Assembly (NCBI GenBank): GCA_964370075.1
Contig: CAYJHC010000001.1
Span: forward strand, 1 to 64,000
Direction of reading: 5' to 3'
Length of the DNA stretch: 64,000 nucleotides
DNA from: CAYJHC01 sp964370075
Lineage (GTDB): Bacteria; Bacillota; Clostridia; Peptostreptococcales; Anaerovoracaceae
Shown here: piece by piece, positions 32,447 through 42,735 of the stretch
Layout of the letters: each line of letters begins with the position of its first letter
Numbering within the stretch: position 1 is the stretch's first letter
Notes under the pieces: model-generated
The model's input: only the letters and a program-made list of their open reading frames with translations
Database searches by the model: none
What the model was told of the DNA's origin: nothing
Translations under genes and position numbers: made by a program

Positions 32447-34666
32447 ATGAATGGTAAGAAAAATACTGTTTTAGCAGTTTTATTAATACCTATAATAATT
32501 ATAGGTTGGTATGTTGCCTTGTTTGGAATTGGTGATGTTAAGCCAATCAAGGATGACATTAAACTTGGATTAGATATAGAGGGTGGTGTATATGTTGTTT
32601 TAGAGGCACAGACAGACTTAGAGGGGGAAGAACTCTCTGATCTAATGGATAGAACTAAGACTGTTATGGAGAATCGTGTAGACCAAATGGGTCTTGCTAA
32701 TCCAGTTGTGACAGTAGAGGCAGGTAATAGAATAAGAGTGGAATTACCTGGTGTTGAAGATGCAGAAGAAGCTATATCAACCATAGGACAGACTGCACAG
32801 TTGCAATTTGCACTTCCTGACGGAACAATAATATTGGATGGAAGCCAGGTTGAAAATGCAACTACCTCTCAAGATGCTAATGGTACTGGTTATGCTGTAG
32901 ATATTGAGTTTGACGCTGAAGGGGCAGCAGCTTTTGAAGAAGCTACAGAACTTGCTTTCGCTGGAACATTGACTCCAGTTATAGACGGAGTAAGTTCTAG
33001 AGCAATAGTAATACTTTTAGATGGTGCAATTATATCTGCCCCAGAAGTTAATGAGGTAATTACTGGTGGAAACTGCCAGATAACAGGCAGCTTTGACTCC
33101 GAAGAGGCTACTAACCTTGCAGCTTTAATTAGAGGAGGCTCATTACCCGTTGAGCTAGTTGAAGTAGAATCATCTATTCAAACTGCAAAGATAGGGTTTG
33201 ATGCCTTTGAAAAAAGTGTGTTTGCAGGAATTATTGGCTTAGCACTAATTGCGGTAATTATGCTAGTTGGTTATAGGCTAATGGGAGTTGCAGCATGTAT
33301 TGCATTAGCTTTATATGTATTATTAATTATGTATGCTATGGCATTAATGGGAAGTGTACTAACTCTTCCAGGAATAGCAGGTATTATACTTTCTATAGGA
33401 ATGGCCGTAGACGCTAATATAATTATCTTTGCAAGGATTAGAGAAGAAATTGAAAATGGAAGAAGTATTAGGGTGGCCACTGAAGCAGGATTTAAGAGGG
33501 CTATGAGAACAGTACTGGATGCTCAGATTACTACTTTAATTGCTGCTGTAATCCTATATCAAGTAGGGACTAGTAGTGTGAAAGGTTTTGCTTGGACTTT
33601 GATGATAGGTATCTTTGCAAGTATTATTACCGCTGCAATCATAACCCAAATTTTCTTAAATGTATTTGCAAATAGTAGAGGCTTATCGAAAAAAAGCTTT
33701 TATGGAATAAAGGCAGATGGAACTGCAATGTTCAATTTCAAGAAAACCATTGATTTTGTTAAGCATAGAAAGATTTTTTACATGGTTTCGATAGGAATAA
33801 TAGTTATAGGAATCGCATTTGTAGGCATCAGGGGATTCAACTATGGAATTGATTTTACTGGTGGCACGATGCTGCAGCTAGATATGGGTAAGCATGTTGC
33901 TACTGAAGAAATTGAAGATATCTTAGCGAAAGACAATATTGAAGCTGAAATTGTTTATGCTGGGGAAGAACAGGAAGAAGTAATCATTAAAACTGTAACC
34001 GCCTTAGAAAATGAAGAAAGAACTCAACTCATTGATAAAATTTCAGAAGAGTTTGATCTTGGAGAAGACGCACTTCTTAGCTCATCTCTATTTGGACCAT
34101 CTATTGGAGAAGAGCTTAGAAACAATGCAATAATAGCAATAGCAATAGCTGCATTAGGAATGCTGGTGTATATTAGATTTAGATTTAGAGAATGGAAGTT
34201 TGGAGCAGCTGCAATTGTTGGTGTTGTACACGACGTAGCATTGGTAGTAGTATTTTATGCTATATTCCAAGTTACTATAAACAATCCATTTATTGCTGGT
34301 ATTCTTACTGTTGTAGGCTATTCAATTAATGACACCATAGTTGTATTTGACCGTATTAGAGAAAACCAAAAGTATATGAAAAACCCTAAGTTAGAAGATT
34401 TAGTTAATACTAGTGTTACTCAAACCCTTGGAAGATCTATAATGACATCACTAACTACATTAATAGTAATGATTCCATTATATTTTATGACAAGCTCTGC
34501 AATTAGAGAATTTACACTACCCTTGATGGTAGGAGTATTGGTAGGCTGTTTATCCTCCATCTTTGTATCGAGCCCACTTTATTATGAGTTTTCCAAGATT
34601 TCAAATAAGACCCACTATGAAAGAGTAGTTTCTCAAGAAAAGAAAAAGGCTAAGAAGAAAAATTAA
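32447..34666 (+). CDS. secDF: Fused protein translocase SecDF
   Basis: Membrane chaperone using proton motive force to help secreted proteins leave the Sec channel. The 739 residues join SecD (GLDIEGGVYVVLEA near residue 41, first periplasmic domain, six helices from about 250 to 410) and SecF (GIDFTGGTMLQL near residue 467, then six helices with TVVGYSINDTIVVFDRIREN). Fusion is common in Firmicutes. The first periplasmic domain is compact compared with E. coli SecD. AAAAGGA precedes the ATG. A basic lysine-rich C-terminus follows the last helix. Confidence 0.95.
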   Translation: MNGKKNTVLAVLLIPIIIIGWYVALFGIGDVKPIKDDIKLGLDIEGGVYVVLEAQTDLEGEELSDLMDRTKTVMENRVDQMGLANPVVTVEAGNRIRVELPGVEDAEEAISTIGQTAQLQFALPDGTIILDGSQVENATTSQDANGTGYAVDIEFDAEGAAAFEEATELAFAGTLTPVIDGVSSRAIVILLDGAIISAPEVNEVITGGNCQITGSFDSEEATNLAALIRGGSLPVELVEVESSIQTAKIGFDAFEKSVFAGIIGLALIAVIMLVGYRLMGVAACIALALYVLLIMYAMALMGSVLTLPGIAGIILSIGMAVDANIIIFARIREEIENGRSIRVATEAGFKRAMRTVLDAQITTLIAAVILYQVGTSSVKGFAWTLMIGIFASIITAAIITQIFLNVFANSRGLSKKSFYGIKADGTAMFNFKKTIDFVKHRKIFYMVSIGIIVIGIAFVGIRGFNYGIDFTGGTMLQLDMGKHVATEEIEDILAKDNIEAEIVYAGEEQEEVIIKTVTALENEERTQLIDKISEEFDLGEDALLSSSLFGPSIGEELRNNAIIAIAIAALGMLVYIRFRFREWKFGAAAIVGVVHDVALVVVFYAIFQVTINNPFIAGILTVVGYSINDTIVVFDRIRENQKYMKNPKLEDLVNTSVTQTLGRSIMTSLTTLIVMIPLYFMTSSAIREFTLPLMVGVLVGCLSSIFVSSPLYYEFSKISNKTHYERVVSQEKKKAKKKN

Positions 34667-34770
34667 GAGGCAAGCGGGGAATTATGTTCTTTACTGTAGG
34701 AACATAGGCTATTAAATAAAGTAATAGAGAGTGGAATTAGTTATTGTGTTAAAATAAGTTAGGGGTAAGT

Positions 34771-36969
34771 ATGGAAAAACTGTCTAGTATGAAGGAAAAA
34801 TTTCTAAAGCGAATTGAAGAAATTAATCCCAATTACGATTTAGAATTAATAGGAAAGGCATTTGAAATTGCATATACTAGTCACGTAGGGCAGCTTAGAA
34901 GGTCGGGAGACCCTTATATAATTCATCCTTTGGAAGTTGCAGTTATTTTGGCTGATCTTGGTATGGATGAGGAAACAATAGTAGCAGGAATTATGCACGA
35001 TGTAGTTGAAGATACAGAATATTCTGAGGAAGACTTAGAAAGAGATTTTGGACCTAACATTACCCATCTCGTAAATGGAGTAACAAAATTAGGTAGCTTA
35101 GTATTTGATACAAAAGAAGAGCGGCAGGCAGAGAACATGAGACGAATGTTCCTTGCTATGTCAAAAGATATTAGAGTATTAATTATAAAGTTGGCTGATA
35201 GGCTTCATAATTTAAGGACTATTAACTATTTAAATGCTGAAAAAATCAAAGAAAAGTGTAAGGAAACTCTAGATATTTATGCACCTTTGGCTAGTAGACT
35301 TGGTATGTATAGCCTTAAGTTTGAGTTAGAGGATATTGCACTTAAACAACTTGAGCCTGAGATTTATGCAGAAATTTCAAAAGAAATCGAAGCGAAAAGA
35401 AACGAAAGGCAAGAAAACTTAGATGCTATAGTTTCTGAAATGAAAGAAGCTTTAGAGCATTATGAGATTCAATATGAAATGTCAGGAAGATCAAAGCATT
35501 TCTATAGTATCTACAAAAAGAAAAAATTTCAAGGTAAGAACATAGATGAGATATTTGACTTATTGGGGGTAAGGGTAATTGTAGATTCTATTAAGGATTG
35601 CTATTCTGTTCTTGGAATAGTACATACAAAATGGACGCCAATTCCAGGAAGATTTAAAGATTATATTGCTATGCCTAAGCAAAATATGTATCAATCTTTA
35701 CATACTACAGTTATAGGTACTAATGGGAAGCCTTTTGAAATACAGATTAGAACATATGAGATGAATCGTATTGCAGAATACGGAATTGCGGCACATTGGA
35801 AATACAAGGAGGGTGTTTCCTTAGACAAAGAAGAGGCTAAGTTTGCTTGGTTGAGACAAAGTTTAGAATGGCAAAAAGAAATGGATGACCCAAATGAGTT
35901 TATGGAAGCCTTAAAGGTGGATCTTTTTGAGAACCAAGTATTTGTATTTACCCCAAAAGGTCATGTTATGGAACTTCCAGCAGGGGCTACTCCTTTAGAC
36001 TTTGCATTTAAAGTTCATACTGATGTTGGGGTTAAGTGTGTTGGTGCTAAGATTAATGGAAAGATGGTGCCTATAGATCACACTTTGAAAAATGGTGATA
36101 TAATAGAGATAGTAACTAATTCGAATTCAGGTGGACCAAGCATAGACTGGTTAAAAATAGCAAAGAGTAGCGGTGCAAGGAGTAAGATTAGGCAGTATCT
36201 GAAAAAAGAAAACAAGACAGATAATATTGCACGAGGAAAGGATGCCATTGATAAATTTATTAGAAAGAAAGGCTTAGACCCTAAGGAGATACTTAAGGGG
36301 AATTATCTGCATAAGGTAATAAAAGAGCAGGGATTTTCAAGTACTGATGAGCTATACTTAAACTTAGGAGCGACGAAGCCTTTTGTAAGCAAAATCGGAA
36401 ATAGTTTAATTAAGATTTATTTGGAAGACCAAAAAATAATAGATGAAAAAGAAGACAATATTATATCGTCTCAAGTTGAAGAAAAGAGTCACAGCAGCAA
36501 TAAACCTTGGAAGAATGATCATGGCGTCATAGTACCAGGAATGGAAAATTTACTCATTAGAGTATCGAAATGTTGTAGCCCTGTTCCTGGTGATGAGATT
36601 ATAGGTTTCATTACAAAGGGAAGAGGAATAGCTGTTCACCGGGTAGACTGTGAAAATCTGAAGAGCCTCCCAATGGAAGAAAAAAAGAGAATGATTGAAG
36701 TTGAATGGGAAAAGAATGAAGGAAGCTCTTATAATGTGAACATTAATATTGTAGGGGATGATAGAAAAGGGCTATTTGGGGAAATTTCTAAGGCATGTGA
36801 ATCTTCTGATATTAGTATTGAAGGTGTAGTTGCCAAAAAGAACAAAAAGAATGCCACTGTAAATATTACATTAACATTGGCAATTGAAAATATAGAAGAG
36901 GTAGGGAAAATTTCTAGAATAATCAAAGGAATTCCAGGGATCTTAGAGGTATATAGAGCAAAGTCATAG
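34771..36969 (+). CDS. rel: Bifunctional (p)ppGpp synthetase/hydrolase Rel
   Basis: Controls the stringent response by making and degrading (p)ppGpp. Order: HD hydrolase domain with MHDVVEDT at residues 75-82, synthetase domain with GRSKHFYSIYKK and RFKD at 294-297, TGS domain (VFVFTPKGHVMELPAGATPLDFAF, around 390-450), a helical/zinc-finger region with KCCSPVPGDEIIGF, and a C-terminal ACT domain. RFKD (RxKD) marks the bifunctional type, not the ExDD of monofunctional RelA. At 732 residues it has normal length. AGGGG precedes the ATG. No apt gene lies upstream, unlike many clostridia. Confidence 0.95.
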   Translation: MEKLSSMKEKFLKRIEEINPNYDLELIGKAFEIAYTSHVGQLRRSGDPYIIHPLEVAVILADLGMDEETIVAGIMHDVVEDTEYSEEDLERDFGPNITHLVNGVTKLGSLVFDTKEERQAENMRRMFLAMSKDIRVLIIKLADRLHNLRTINYLNAEKIKEKCKETLDIYAPLASRLGMYSLKFELEDIALKQLEPEIYAEISKEIEAKRNERQENLDAIVSEMKEALEHYEIQYEMSGRSKHFYSIYKKKKFQGKNIDEIFDLLGVRVIVDSIKDCYSVLGIVHTKWTPIPGRFKDYIAMPKQNMYQSLHTTVIGTNGKPFEIQIRTYEMNRIAEYGIAAHWKYKEGVSLDKEEAKFAWLRQSLEWQKEMDDPNEFMEALKVDLFENQVFVFTPKGHVMELPAGATPLDFAFKVHTDVGVKCVGAKINGKMVPIDHTLKNGDIIEIVTNSNSGGPSIDWLKIAKSSGARSKIRQYLKKENKTDNIARGKDAIDKFIRKKGLDPKEILKGNYLHKVIKEQGFSSTDELYLNLGATKPFVSKIGNSLIKIYLEDQKIIDEKEDNIISSQVEEKSHSSNKPWKNDHGVIVPGMENLLIRVSKCCSPVPGDEIIGFITKGRGIAVHRVDCENLKSLPMEEKKRMIEVEWEKNEGSSYNVNINIVGDDRKGLFGEISKACESSDISIEGVVAKKNKKNATVNITLTLAIENIEEVGKISRIIKGIPGILEVYRAKS

Positions 36970-36981
36970 AAAGGAAATGAA

Positions 36982-37608
36982 ATGATAGTTACATTAATTC
37001 CAACAGGAAGTTTTCAAGTTAATACTTATGTAGGTTATGATGAAGAAAATAAAAAAGGGTTTATAGTGGATCCAGGTGGTTATTCTGATAATATTACAGA
37101 GATGTTGAAGAAAAAGGAGATAGACCTGGAATATATATTGTTAACTCATGGCCATGGGGACCACATAGGAGGGATTCCTCAATTTAGAGAAGAGTTTCCA
37201 AATGCAAAGCTAGTTGCTTCGGAAGATGAAAAAAAACTTTTGCACGACCCAGACTTAAATATGTCTAAAATGGTTACAGGAAAAAACGCTAGTCTAGAAG
37301 CTGATATTTGGATGACAGATGGTCAAACTTTAATTTGTGGAGATGCAGAATTAAAGTTTTACAAAACACCTGGCCATACAGAGGGAGGAATGGTAATTCT
37401 TTTTGAAGACATGTTATTTGCAGGAGACACAATTTTTGCAAATTCAATTGGTAGGACTGACTTTCCAGGAGGATCTTTTGAAGTTTTAGAGAAGAGCATT
37501 AAAGAAAAAATATATATTTTGCCAGAAGAAACTAAAATTCTGCCGGGACATATGGGATCAACTACAGTGGGCCATGAAAAAAAATATAATCCTTTTGTAA
37601 AAGGCTAA
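36982..37608 (+). CDS. MBL-fold metallo-hydrolase (glyoxalase II-like)
   Basis: A 208-residue metallo-beta-lactamase-fold protein. The HGHGDHIGG dinuclear metal motif lies near residue 54, followed by TPGHTEGG, FAGDTIF and the final ligand in LPGHMGSTT. Proteins of this size between rel and hemZ/hisS are common in Firmicutes (YqgX-like) and are often called hydroxyacylglutathione hydrolases, but the true substrate is uncertain. AAAGGAAATG precedes the start. It lies 12 bases after rel. Confidence 0.88.
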   Translation: MIVTLIPTGSFQVNTYVGYDEENKKGFIVDPGGYSDNITEMLKKKEIDLEYILLTHGHGDHIGGIPQFREEFPNAKLVASEDEKKLLHDPDLNMSKMVTGKNASLEADIWMTDGQTLICGDAELKFYKTPGHTEGGMVILFEDMLFAGDTIFANSIGRTDFPGGSFEVLEKSIKEKIYILPEETKILPGHMGSTTVGHEKKYNPFVKG

Positions 37609-37669
37609 GTATTTATTTGGGATTTTAAACTTAGTTTGTATTAAGTTTAATTTTCATAGCTATGGAAAA

Positions 37670-39103
37670 ATGGAGAACATGAATAAAGAAAAAAAAGGCA
37701 AATACTTAATAAATGAAAACAAAGTTATATATAAAAAAACACTTTACGGAGCAAGTTCTATCAATGAGTTTGAGGAACTTGCAAAGGTTTTTTTAGAAAA
37801 AGAAGAGTTTCAATTGAGGCTACCTAGTGAGGATGAATTAGATGAAAGCACAGATATTTATCGAGATGAAAAAGGTGCTTTTGATAAAATAAAGCTAAAG
37901 AGAGAAATCTATAATGATTTGTCTAGCATTACAGGTCTACGACCTCCTTGGGGAACTACCACCGGAATTAGACCTATAAAAATGGCTGGAGAAACAATCC
38001 TCAGGTTAGGAGAAGAAACAAAGGAGTTTTTAATGTCACATCTTCTTATTTCAGAAGAAAAGGTGGACATGTCAATTGATATATATAAATATCAAAAAGA
38101 AATGATAAAAGAGCCTAAAGAAAATAGTGTATCGGTCTATATAGGAATTCCCTTTTGTCCGACGAGATGCTACTACTGCTCTTTCACATCGAATGAACCA
38201 AAAGTTGATTTAGTAAACGAGTACTTAGAAGCCTTAGAAAAAGAGATTAAATACGTTGGAAATAAAATGGACGAGACAGGAGTAAAAGCTGAATCCATTT
38301 ATATTGGAGGGGGAACACCTACAACCTTAGATGGAGCTCAATTGGAAAAAGTTTTAAGTTTAGTTAAAGAACATATAATTAGAGGCTTTGAAGAGGAACT
38401 TGTGGAGTTTACTGTTGAAGCAGGAAGAGCAGATACTATTACTGAAGAAAAACTAAAGGTTCTTAGGAAGTATCAAATTAATAGGATTAGCATAAACCCT
38501 CAAAGTATACATCAAGATACTTTGAACAAAATTGGAAGAGCTGGAACCTTTGAGGATGTAAAAAAAGCTTTTCAAATGGCAAGAAAAATAGGTGCATTTG
38601 ATATCAATATGGATATTATAGCAGGTCTTGAAGGAGAGGATAATGATGCATTCCAAGAAACATTAAAGGCAGTGTTAACTCTAAAGCCAGATAATATAAC
38701 TGTCCATTCATTAGCTATAAAGAGAAGCTCTAATTTAGCAAAGGTAGATAGCAAGGCGAATTATACAAGAAGAGATGTAGTTACATTAATGTTATTTGAA
38801 GGTGAAAATGCTTTAAAAGCAGAGGAATACAGGCCTTACTATCTTTATAGGCAGAAACATATGGCAGGAAGCTTGGAAAATGTAGGATATAGTAGGGATA
38901 ATAAGCTTTGTTTATATAATGTAAGAATAATGGAAGAAAATCAAACCAACATTGCTATTGGAGCTGGCGGAATTTCAAAATTATATTTTAAAGAAGAGAA
39001 TCGGTTAGAGCGAGTTGCAAATGTTGTAGATGTGAGAGTATATAATCAACGAATAGATGATATGATTAGAAGGAAGGAAGAAAATTTTTTCCCGAATTTA
39101 TAA
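37670..39103 (+). CDS. hemZ: Radical SAM coproporphyrinogen dehydrogenase HemZ-like
   Basis: An oxygen-independent coproporphyrinogen III oxidase-like radical SAM protein. The 477 residues contain PFCPTRCYYCSF (CxxxCxxC cluster ligands) near residues 162-173, IYIGGGTPTTL, and the N-terminal GLRPPWGTTTGIRPIKM found in the HemZ branch. HemZ proteins are anaerobic heme enzymes or related radical SAM proteins; heme genes are not seen in this window, so the exact substrate is open. Start is ambiguous between ATG 37670 and ATG 37679, neither with a good ribosome binding site. Confidence 0.9.
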   Translation: MENMNKEKKGKYLINENKVIYKKTLYGASSINEFEELAKVFLEKEEFQLRLPSEDELDESTDIYRDEKGAFDKIKLKREIYNDLSSITGLRPPWGTTTGIRPIKMAGETILRLGEETKEFLMSHLLISEEKVDMSIDIYKYQKEMIKEPKENSVSVYIGIPFCPTRCYYCSFTSNEPKVDLVNEYLEALEKEIKYVGNKMDETGVKAESIYIGGGTPTTLDGAQLEKVLSLVKEHIIRGFEEELVEFTVEAGRADTITEEKLKVLRKYQINRISINPQSIHQDTLNKIGRAGTFEDVKKAFQMARKIGAFDINMDIIAGLEGEDNDAFQETLKAVLTLKPDNITVHSLAIKRSSNLAKVDSKANYTRRDVVTLMLFEGENALKAEEYRPYYLYRQKHMAGSLENVGYSRDNKLCLYNVRIMEENQTNIAIGAGGISKLYFKEENRLERVANVVDVRVYNQRIDDMIRRKEENFFPNL

Positions 39104-39122
39104 TTAGAAGTTAGGAGGAAAA

Positions 39123-40379
39123 ATGGGATATAGTGCCCCTAAAGGAACAAAAGATATAATGCCAAAAGAAGTGTATAAATGGCAGTATATAGAAGAAAAA
39201 TTTGCTAACATATGTCGAAGATTTGGATTCAAAGAAATTAGAACCCCTGTATTTGAACATACGGAGGTATTTGCTAGAGGCGTTGGAGACACTACAGACA
39301 TAGTTCAGAAGGAGATGTATTCTTTTATGGATTATGGCAAAAGAAGTATTACCTTAAGGCCGGAAGGGACTTCTGGAATTGTAAGAGCCTTCGTTGAGCA
39401 TAAGCAATTTGCAGAAACCCAACCTACAAAACTGTGGTATGAAATGTCATGCTTTAGATATGAAAAACCACAGTCTGGAAGGCAACGAGCTTTTCACCAA
39501 TTTGGAATTGAAATATTTGGCTCAAACAATATGATCGCAGATAGTGAAGTTATTTCTCTTGCAAATGACTTCTTAGAGGAATTAGGTATTACAAATGTAG
39601 AGCTTAGAATTAATAGTATTGGATGTCCAACATGTAGACCAGTTCATAGAGAGGCTCTAAAGAAGTTCCTTGAACCCAAATATGAAGAGCTTTGCAATAC
39701 TTGCAAAGAAAGATATGAAAGAAATCCACTACGAATTTTAGATTGTAAGTCACCTAATTGCCAAGAATTGGTAAAGGACGCACCAGTAATGATGGATTAT
39801 CTATGTGATGATTGCGAAATCGCGTTTAAAAGCCTTAAATCTAATTTGACAAGCCTAGGCATAGAGTTTTATATTGACCCTCGAATTGTAAGGGGATTAG
39901 ATTATTATACAAAAACAGCATTTGAATTTGTCACAAATGAAATTGGTGCTCAGGGAACTGTTTGCGGCGGCGGAAGATATGATAACTTGATTAATCAATT
40001 GGGAGGACCAGAAATGCCAGGGGTAGGCTTTGGCATGGGAATAGAAAGATTGCTGCTTACAATGGAAGCTTGCGGTTGTGAAATCCCAGAGCCAGAAGGC
40101 CCAGACGTGTTTATTGTTACAATTGGGGAAGATGCAAAAAATCATGCCCTTAGTCTACTCCGAAAATTGAGAAAAGAGGGGTTAAAGGCCGAAATTGATA
40201 GCAATGAGAGAAATGTTAAGGGTCAGTTTAAGTATGCAGACAAAACCAAGGCAAAATACTCAATAGTTTTAGGAGAAAATGAAATTAGAGATAATAAGGT
40301 TACCCTTAAGAATATGGAAAATGGGGAACAGGCAGAGATAAGAATGGAAGATATAGTTGAAGAACTAAACAAAAATTAG
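39123..40379 (+). CDS. hisS: Histidyl-tRNA synthetase
   Basis: Class II synthetase charging tRNA-His. The 418 residues show motif 2 (WYEMSCFRYEKPQSGRQRAF), RPEGTSG, the histidine-specific RGLDYYTKTAFEF, GRYDNLI and motif 3 GFGMGIERLL, then an anticodon domain. A cysteine-rich insertion (CPTCRPVH, CNTCKERY, CKSPNC, CDDCE, about residues 167-240) is common in this enzyme in Firmicutes. AGGAGG precedes the ATG. aspS follows after 9 bases, the usual hisS-aspS pair. No T-box precedes it. Confidence 0.96.
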   Translation: MGYSAPKGTKDIMPKEVYKWQYIEEKFANICRRFGFKEIRTPVFEHTEVFARGVGDTTDIVQKEMYSFMDYGKRSITLRPEGTSGIVRAFVEHKQFAETQPTKLWYEMSCFRYEKPQSGRQRAFHQFGIEIFGSNNMIADSEVISLANDFLEELGITNVELRINSIGCPTCRPVHREALKKFLEPKYEELCNTCKERYERNPLRILDCKSPNCQELVKDAPVMMDYLCDDCEIAFKSLKSNLTSLGIEFYIDPRIVRGLDYYTKTAFEFVTNEIGAQGTVCGGGRYDNLINQLGGPEMPGVGFGMGIERLLLTMEACGCEIPEPEGPDVFIVTIGEDAKNHALSLLRKLRKEGLKAEIDSNERNVKGQFKYADKTKAKYSIVLGENEIRDNKVTLKNMENGEQAEIRMEDIVEELNKN

Positions 40380-40388
40380 GAGGATCAA

Positions 40389-42146
40389 ATGCTTATCAAA
40401 AGAACGAATATGTGTGGTCAGTTTGGAAAAGAGAACATCGGAGAGAAAGTTAATATCAATGGATGGATTCAAAAAAGAAGAAATTTAGGAAAGGTTATTT
40501 TTTGCGATGTTAGAGATAGAACAGGAATTGTTCAAGTAGTTTTTAATGATGATATTTCAGAAGAACTTTTTGAAAAAGCAGATAGCCTTAGAGGAGAATA
40601 TGTTGTTGGGATTACAGGGCTAGTAAAGGAAAGAGAATCAATTAATCCGGACCTACCTACAGGAGAAATTGAGATTATTGCTGAAGATTTAGTTATTTAT
40701 TCAGAAGCTCAAACCCCTCCAATTTACATTAAAGATGATGACAAGGTTGACGATAATCTTAGATTAAAATATAGATATTTAGATCTTAGAAAGCAAAAAA
40801 TGCAGAGAAACTTGAGCTTTAGACATAAGGTTTGTCAGGTAGCTAGAGATTATTATACAGATAATGGATTCACTGAAGTTGAAACGCCAATGTTAATTAA
40901 ACCTACACCAGAAGGAGCTCGAGACTATTTGGTTCCAAGCAGGGTTAATAAAGGACAGTTCTATGCTCTTCCACAGTCACCACAGATGTTTAAACAGCTT
41001 CTTATGGTAGGTGGGACAGATAGATATTTCCAGATAGTAAAATGCTTTAGAGATGAGGACCTTAGAGCAGATAGACAGCCTGAATTTACTCAAATAGATT
41101 TAGAAATGTCTTTTGTAGATAAAGATGATGTGATTTCAATCCAAGAAGGATTTCTAAAAAAGGTCTTTAATGATGTAATGGGTATTGAAATTCAAACACC
41201 TTTCCCTAGAATCACATATGATGAAGCTATGGAAAGGTATGGAAGTGATAAACCAGATACAAGGTTTGGATACGAGTTGAAAAAATTAAATGATAAGGTA
41301 GAAGGCTGTGGATTTAAAGTCTTTGAAGATGCTTTATCAGCAGGCGGAGATGTTAGAGGTATTAACATCAATGATGGTGCTGACAAATTCAGTCGAAAAG
41401 ATATAGATAAACTGCAGGAAGCTGCAAAAAGCTATGGATGCAAAGGTTTAGTTTGGATTAAATATGGAGATGAGATTACATCTTCAGTAAATAAATTTTT
41501 TGATCAAGATCAGTTAAAAGCTTTAGGAGAAGTTTTTGATGCGAAAAAGGGAGACTTAGTGCTACTGGTAGCAGATAAATCGTCAGTTGTATTTGATTCT
41601 TTAGGATTCTTGAGAAAGCATATCGCCGAAAAAATGGATGTGGTTGATGAAAATAGATATGACTTATTATGGGTTGTTGAATTCCCACTTTATGAGTATG
41701 ATGAAGAAGAGAATAGTTTTGTTGCAAAGCATCATCCTTTTACTTCACCTAGAAAAGAAGACTTAGATAAATTAGAATCGGATCCACATTCAGTAAAAGC
41801 AGAGGCTTATGATATAGTGTTGAATGGAGTTGAGCTTGGAGGAGGAAGTATTAGAATCCACGATGCAGAACTTCAAACAAGAATGTTCAAAGTGCTTGGT
41901 TTATCTGAAGAAGAAATTGAACTGAAGTTTGGTTTTTTAGTAGAAGCATTTAAATATGGAGTACCACCTCATGGAGGATTAGCATACGGATTAGATAGAT
42001 TGATAATGCTTCTTTCAGGAGAAAAGAGTATTAGAGAAGTAATAGCTTTCCCCAAAAATCAAGCTGCTCACTGTATGGTTAGCGAAGCTCCAGCTGTTGC
42101 GGAAGAAAAACAGTTAGAAGAGTTAGGTATCAAGTTAAATGACTAA
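40389..42146 (+). CDS. aspS: Aspartyl-tRNA synthetase
   Basis: Class II synthetase for tRNA-Asp. The 585 residues have the N-terminal OB fold (VNINGWIQKRRNLGKVIFCD), class II motif 1 (FTEVETPMLIKPTPEGARDY), motif 2 (FRDEDLRADRQPEFTQID), a bacterial GAD insertion (about residues 290-420) and motif 3 (GLAYGLDRLIMLLSG). Whether it is Asp-specific or also charges tRNA-Asn depends on whether an asparaginyl synthetase and GatCAB exist elsewhere. The last 8 bases overlap nadD. Confidence 0.96.
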   Translation: MLIKRTNMCGQFGKENIGEKVNINGWIQKRRNLGKVIFCDVRDRTGIVQVVFNDDISEELFEKADSLRGEYVVGITGLVKERESINPDLPTGEIEIIAEDLVIYSEAQTPPIYIKDDDKVDDNLRLKYRYLDLRKQKMQRNLSFRHKVCQVARDYYTDNGFTEVETPMLIKPTPEGARDYLVPSRVNKGQFYALPQSPQMFKQLLMVGGTDRYFQIVKCFRDEDLRADRQPEFTQIDLEMSFVDKDDVISIQEGFLKKVFNDVMGIEIQTPFPRITYDEAMERYGSDKPDTRFGYELKKLNDKVEGCGFKVFEDALSAGGDVRGININDGADKFSRKDIDKLQEAAKSYGCKGLVWIKYGDEITSSVNKFFDQDQLKALGEVFDAKKGDLVLLVADKSSVVFDSLGFLRKHIAEKMDVVDENRYDLLWVVEFPLYEYDEEENSFVAKHHPFTSPRKEDLDKLESDPHSVKAEAYDIVLNGVELGGGSIRIHDAELQTRMFKVLGLSEEEIELKFGFLVEAFKYGVPPHGGLAYGLDRLIMLLSGEKSIREVIAFPKNQAAHCMVSEAPAVAEEKQLEELGIKLND

Positions 42147-42735
42147 GAAAATAGGAATTTTTGGTGGGACATTTGACCCTATACATACGGGACATACATC
42201 CTTAGCTACAGATGCACTGGAACAAATGGAGTTAGATCGGGTTATTTTTGTCCCCTCTAAACTCCAACCATTTAAATTAAATAAAGAAGTTACTGACAGT
42301 AAAAAGCGTATTGATATGATGGAAATAGCAATTGATAATCCTAAGTTTTCAATTTCTACTTTTGAAATGGAGCAAGAAACAGTTTCTTATACATATATTA
42401 CTATGGATTATTTTAGGAAAACCTTTGGAAAAAGTGCTGATTTGTTTTTTATTTGCGGAACTGATAGTCTTCTTAAAATGAAATTCTGGAAGGAAAGCGA
42501 AAAGTTTATTAGTGAAAACAAGTTCATAGTTGGATCAAGACCAGGCTATAAAGAACTAGAGCTTGAAGCAGAAATTAATGAATTGGAAAATAGGTATAAC
42601 ACTCGAGTTTTCAAGGTTAATAATAAGCGGTTTGATGTGTCATCTACAGAAATAAGAGATAATATTAACATTTACAAAGACCTGGTAAATGTTAAAGTTG
42701 TGGAGTATATAAAAGAAAATGAATTATATATATAA
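42139..42735 (+). CDS. nadD: Nicotinate-nucleotide adenylyltransferase
   Basis: Makes deamido-NAD from nicotinate mononucleotide and ATP. GIFGGTFDPIHTGH at the N-terminus is the nucleotidyltransferase signature (HxGH), and the C-terminal DVSSTEIRDNI motif is present. The 198 residues are normal. It overlaps aspS by 8 bases and yqeK by 17, starting the conserved nadD-yqeK-rsfS cluster. Confidence 0.94.
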   Translation: MTKKIGIFGGTFDPIHTGHTSLATDALEQMELDRVIFVPSKLQPFKLNKEVTDSKKRIDMMEIAIDNPKFSISTFEMEQETVSYTYITMDYFRKTFGKSADLFFICGTDSLLKMKFWKESEKFISENKFIVGSRPGYKELELEAEINELENRYNTRVFKVNNKRFDVSSTEIRDNINIYKDLVNVKVVEYIKENELYI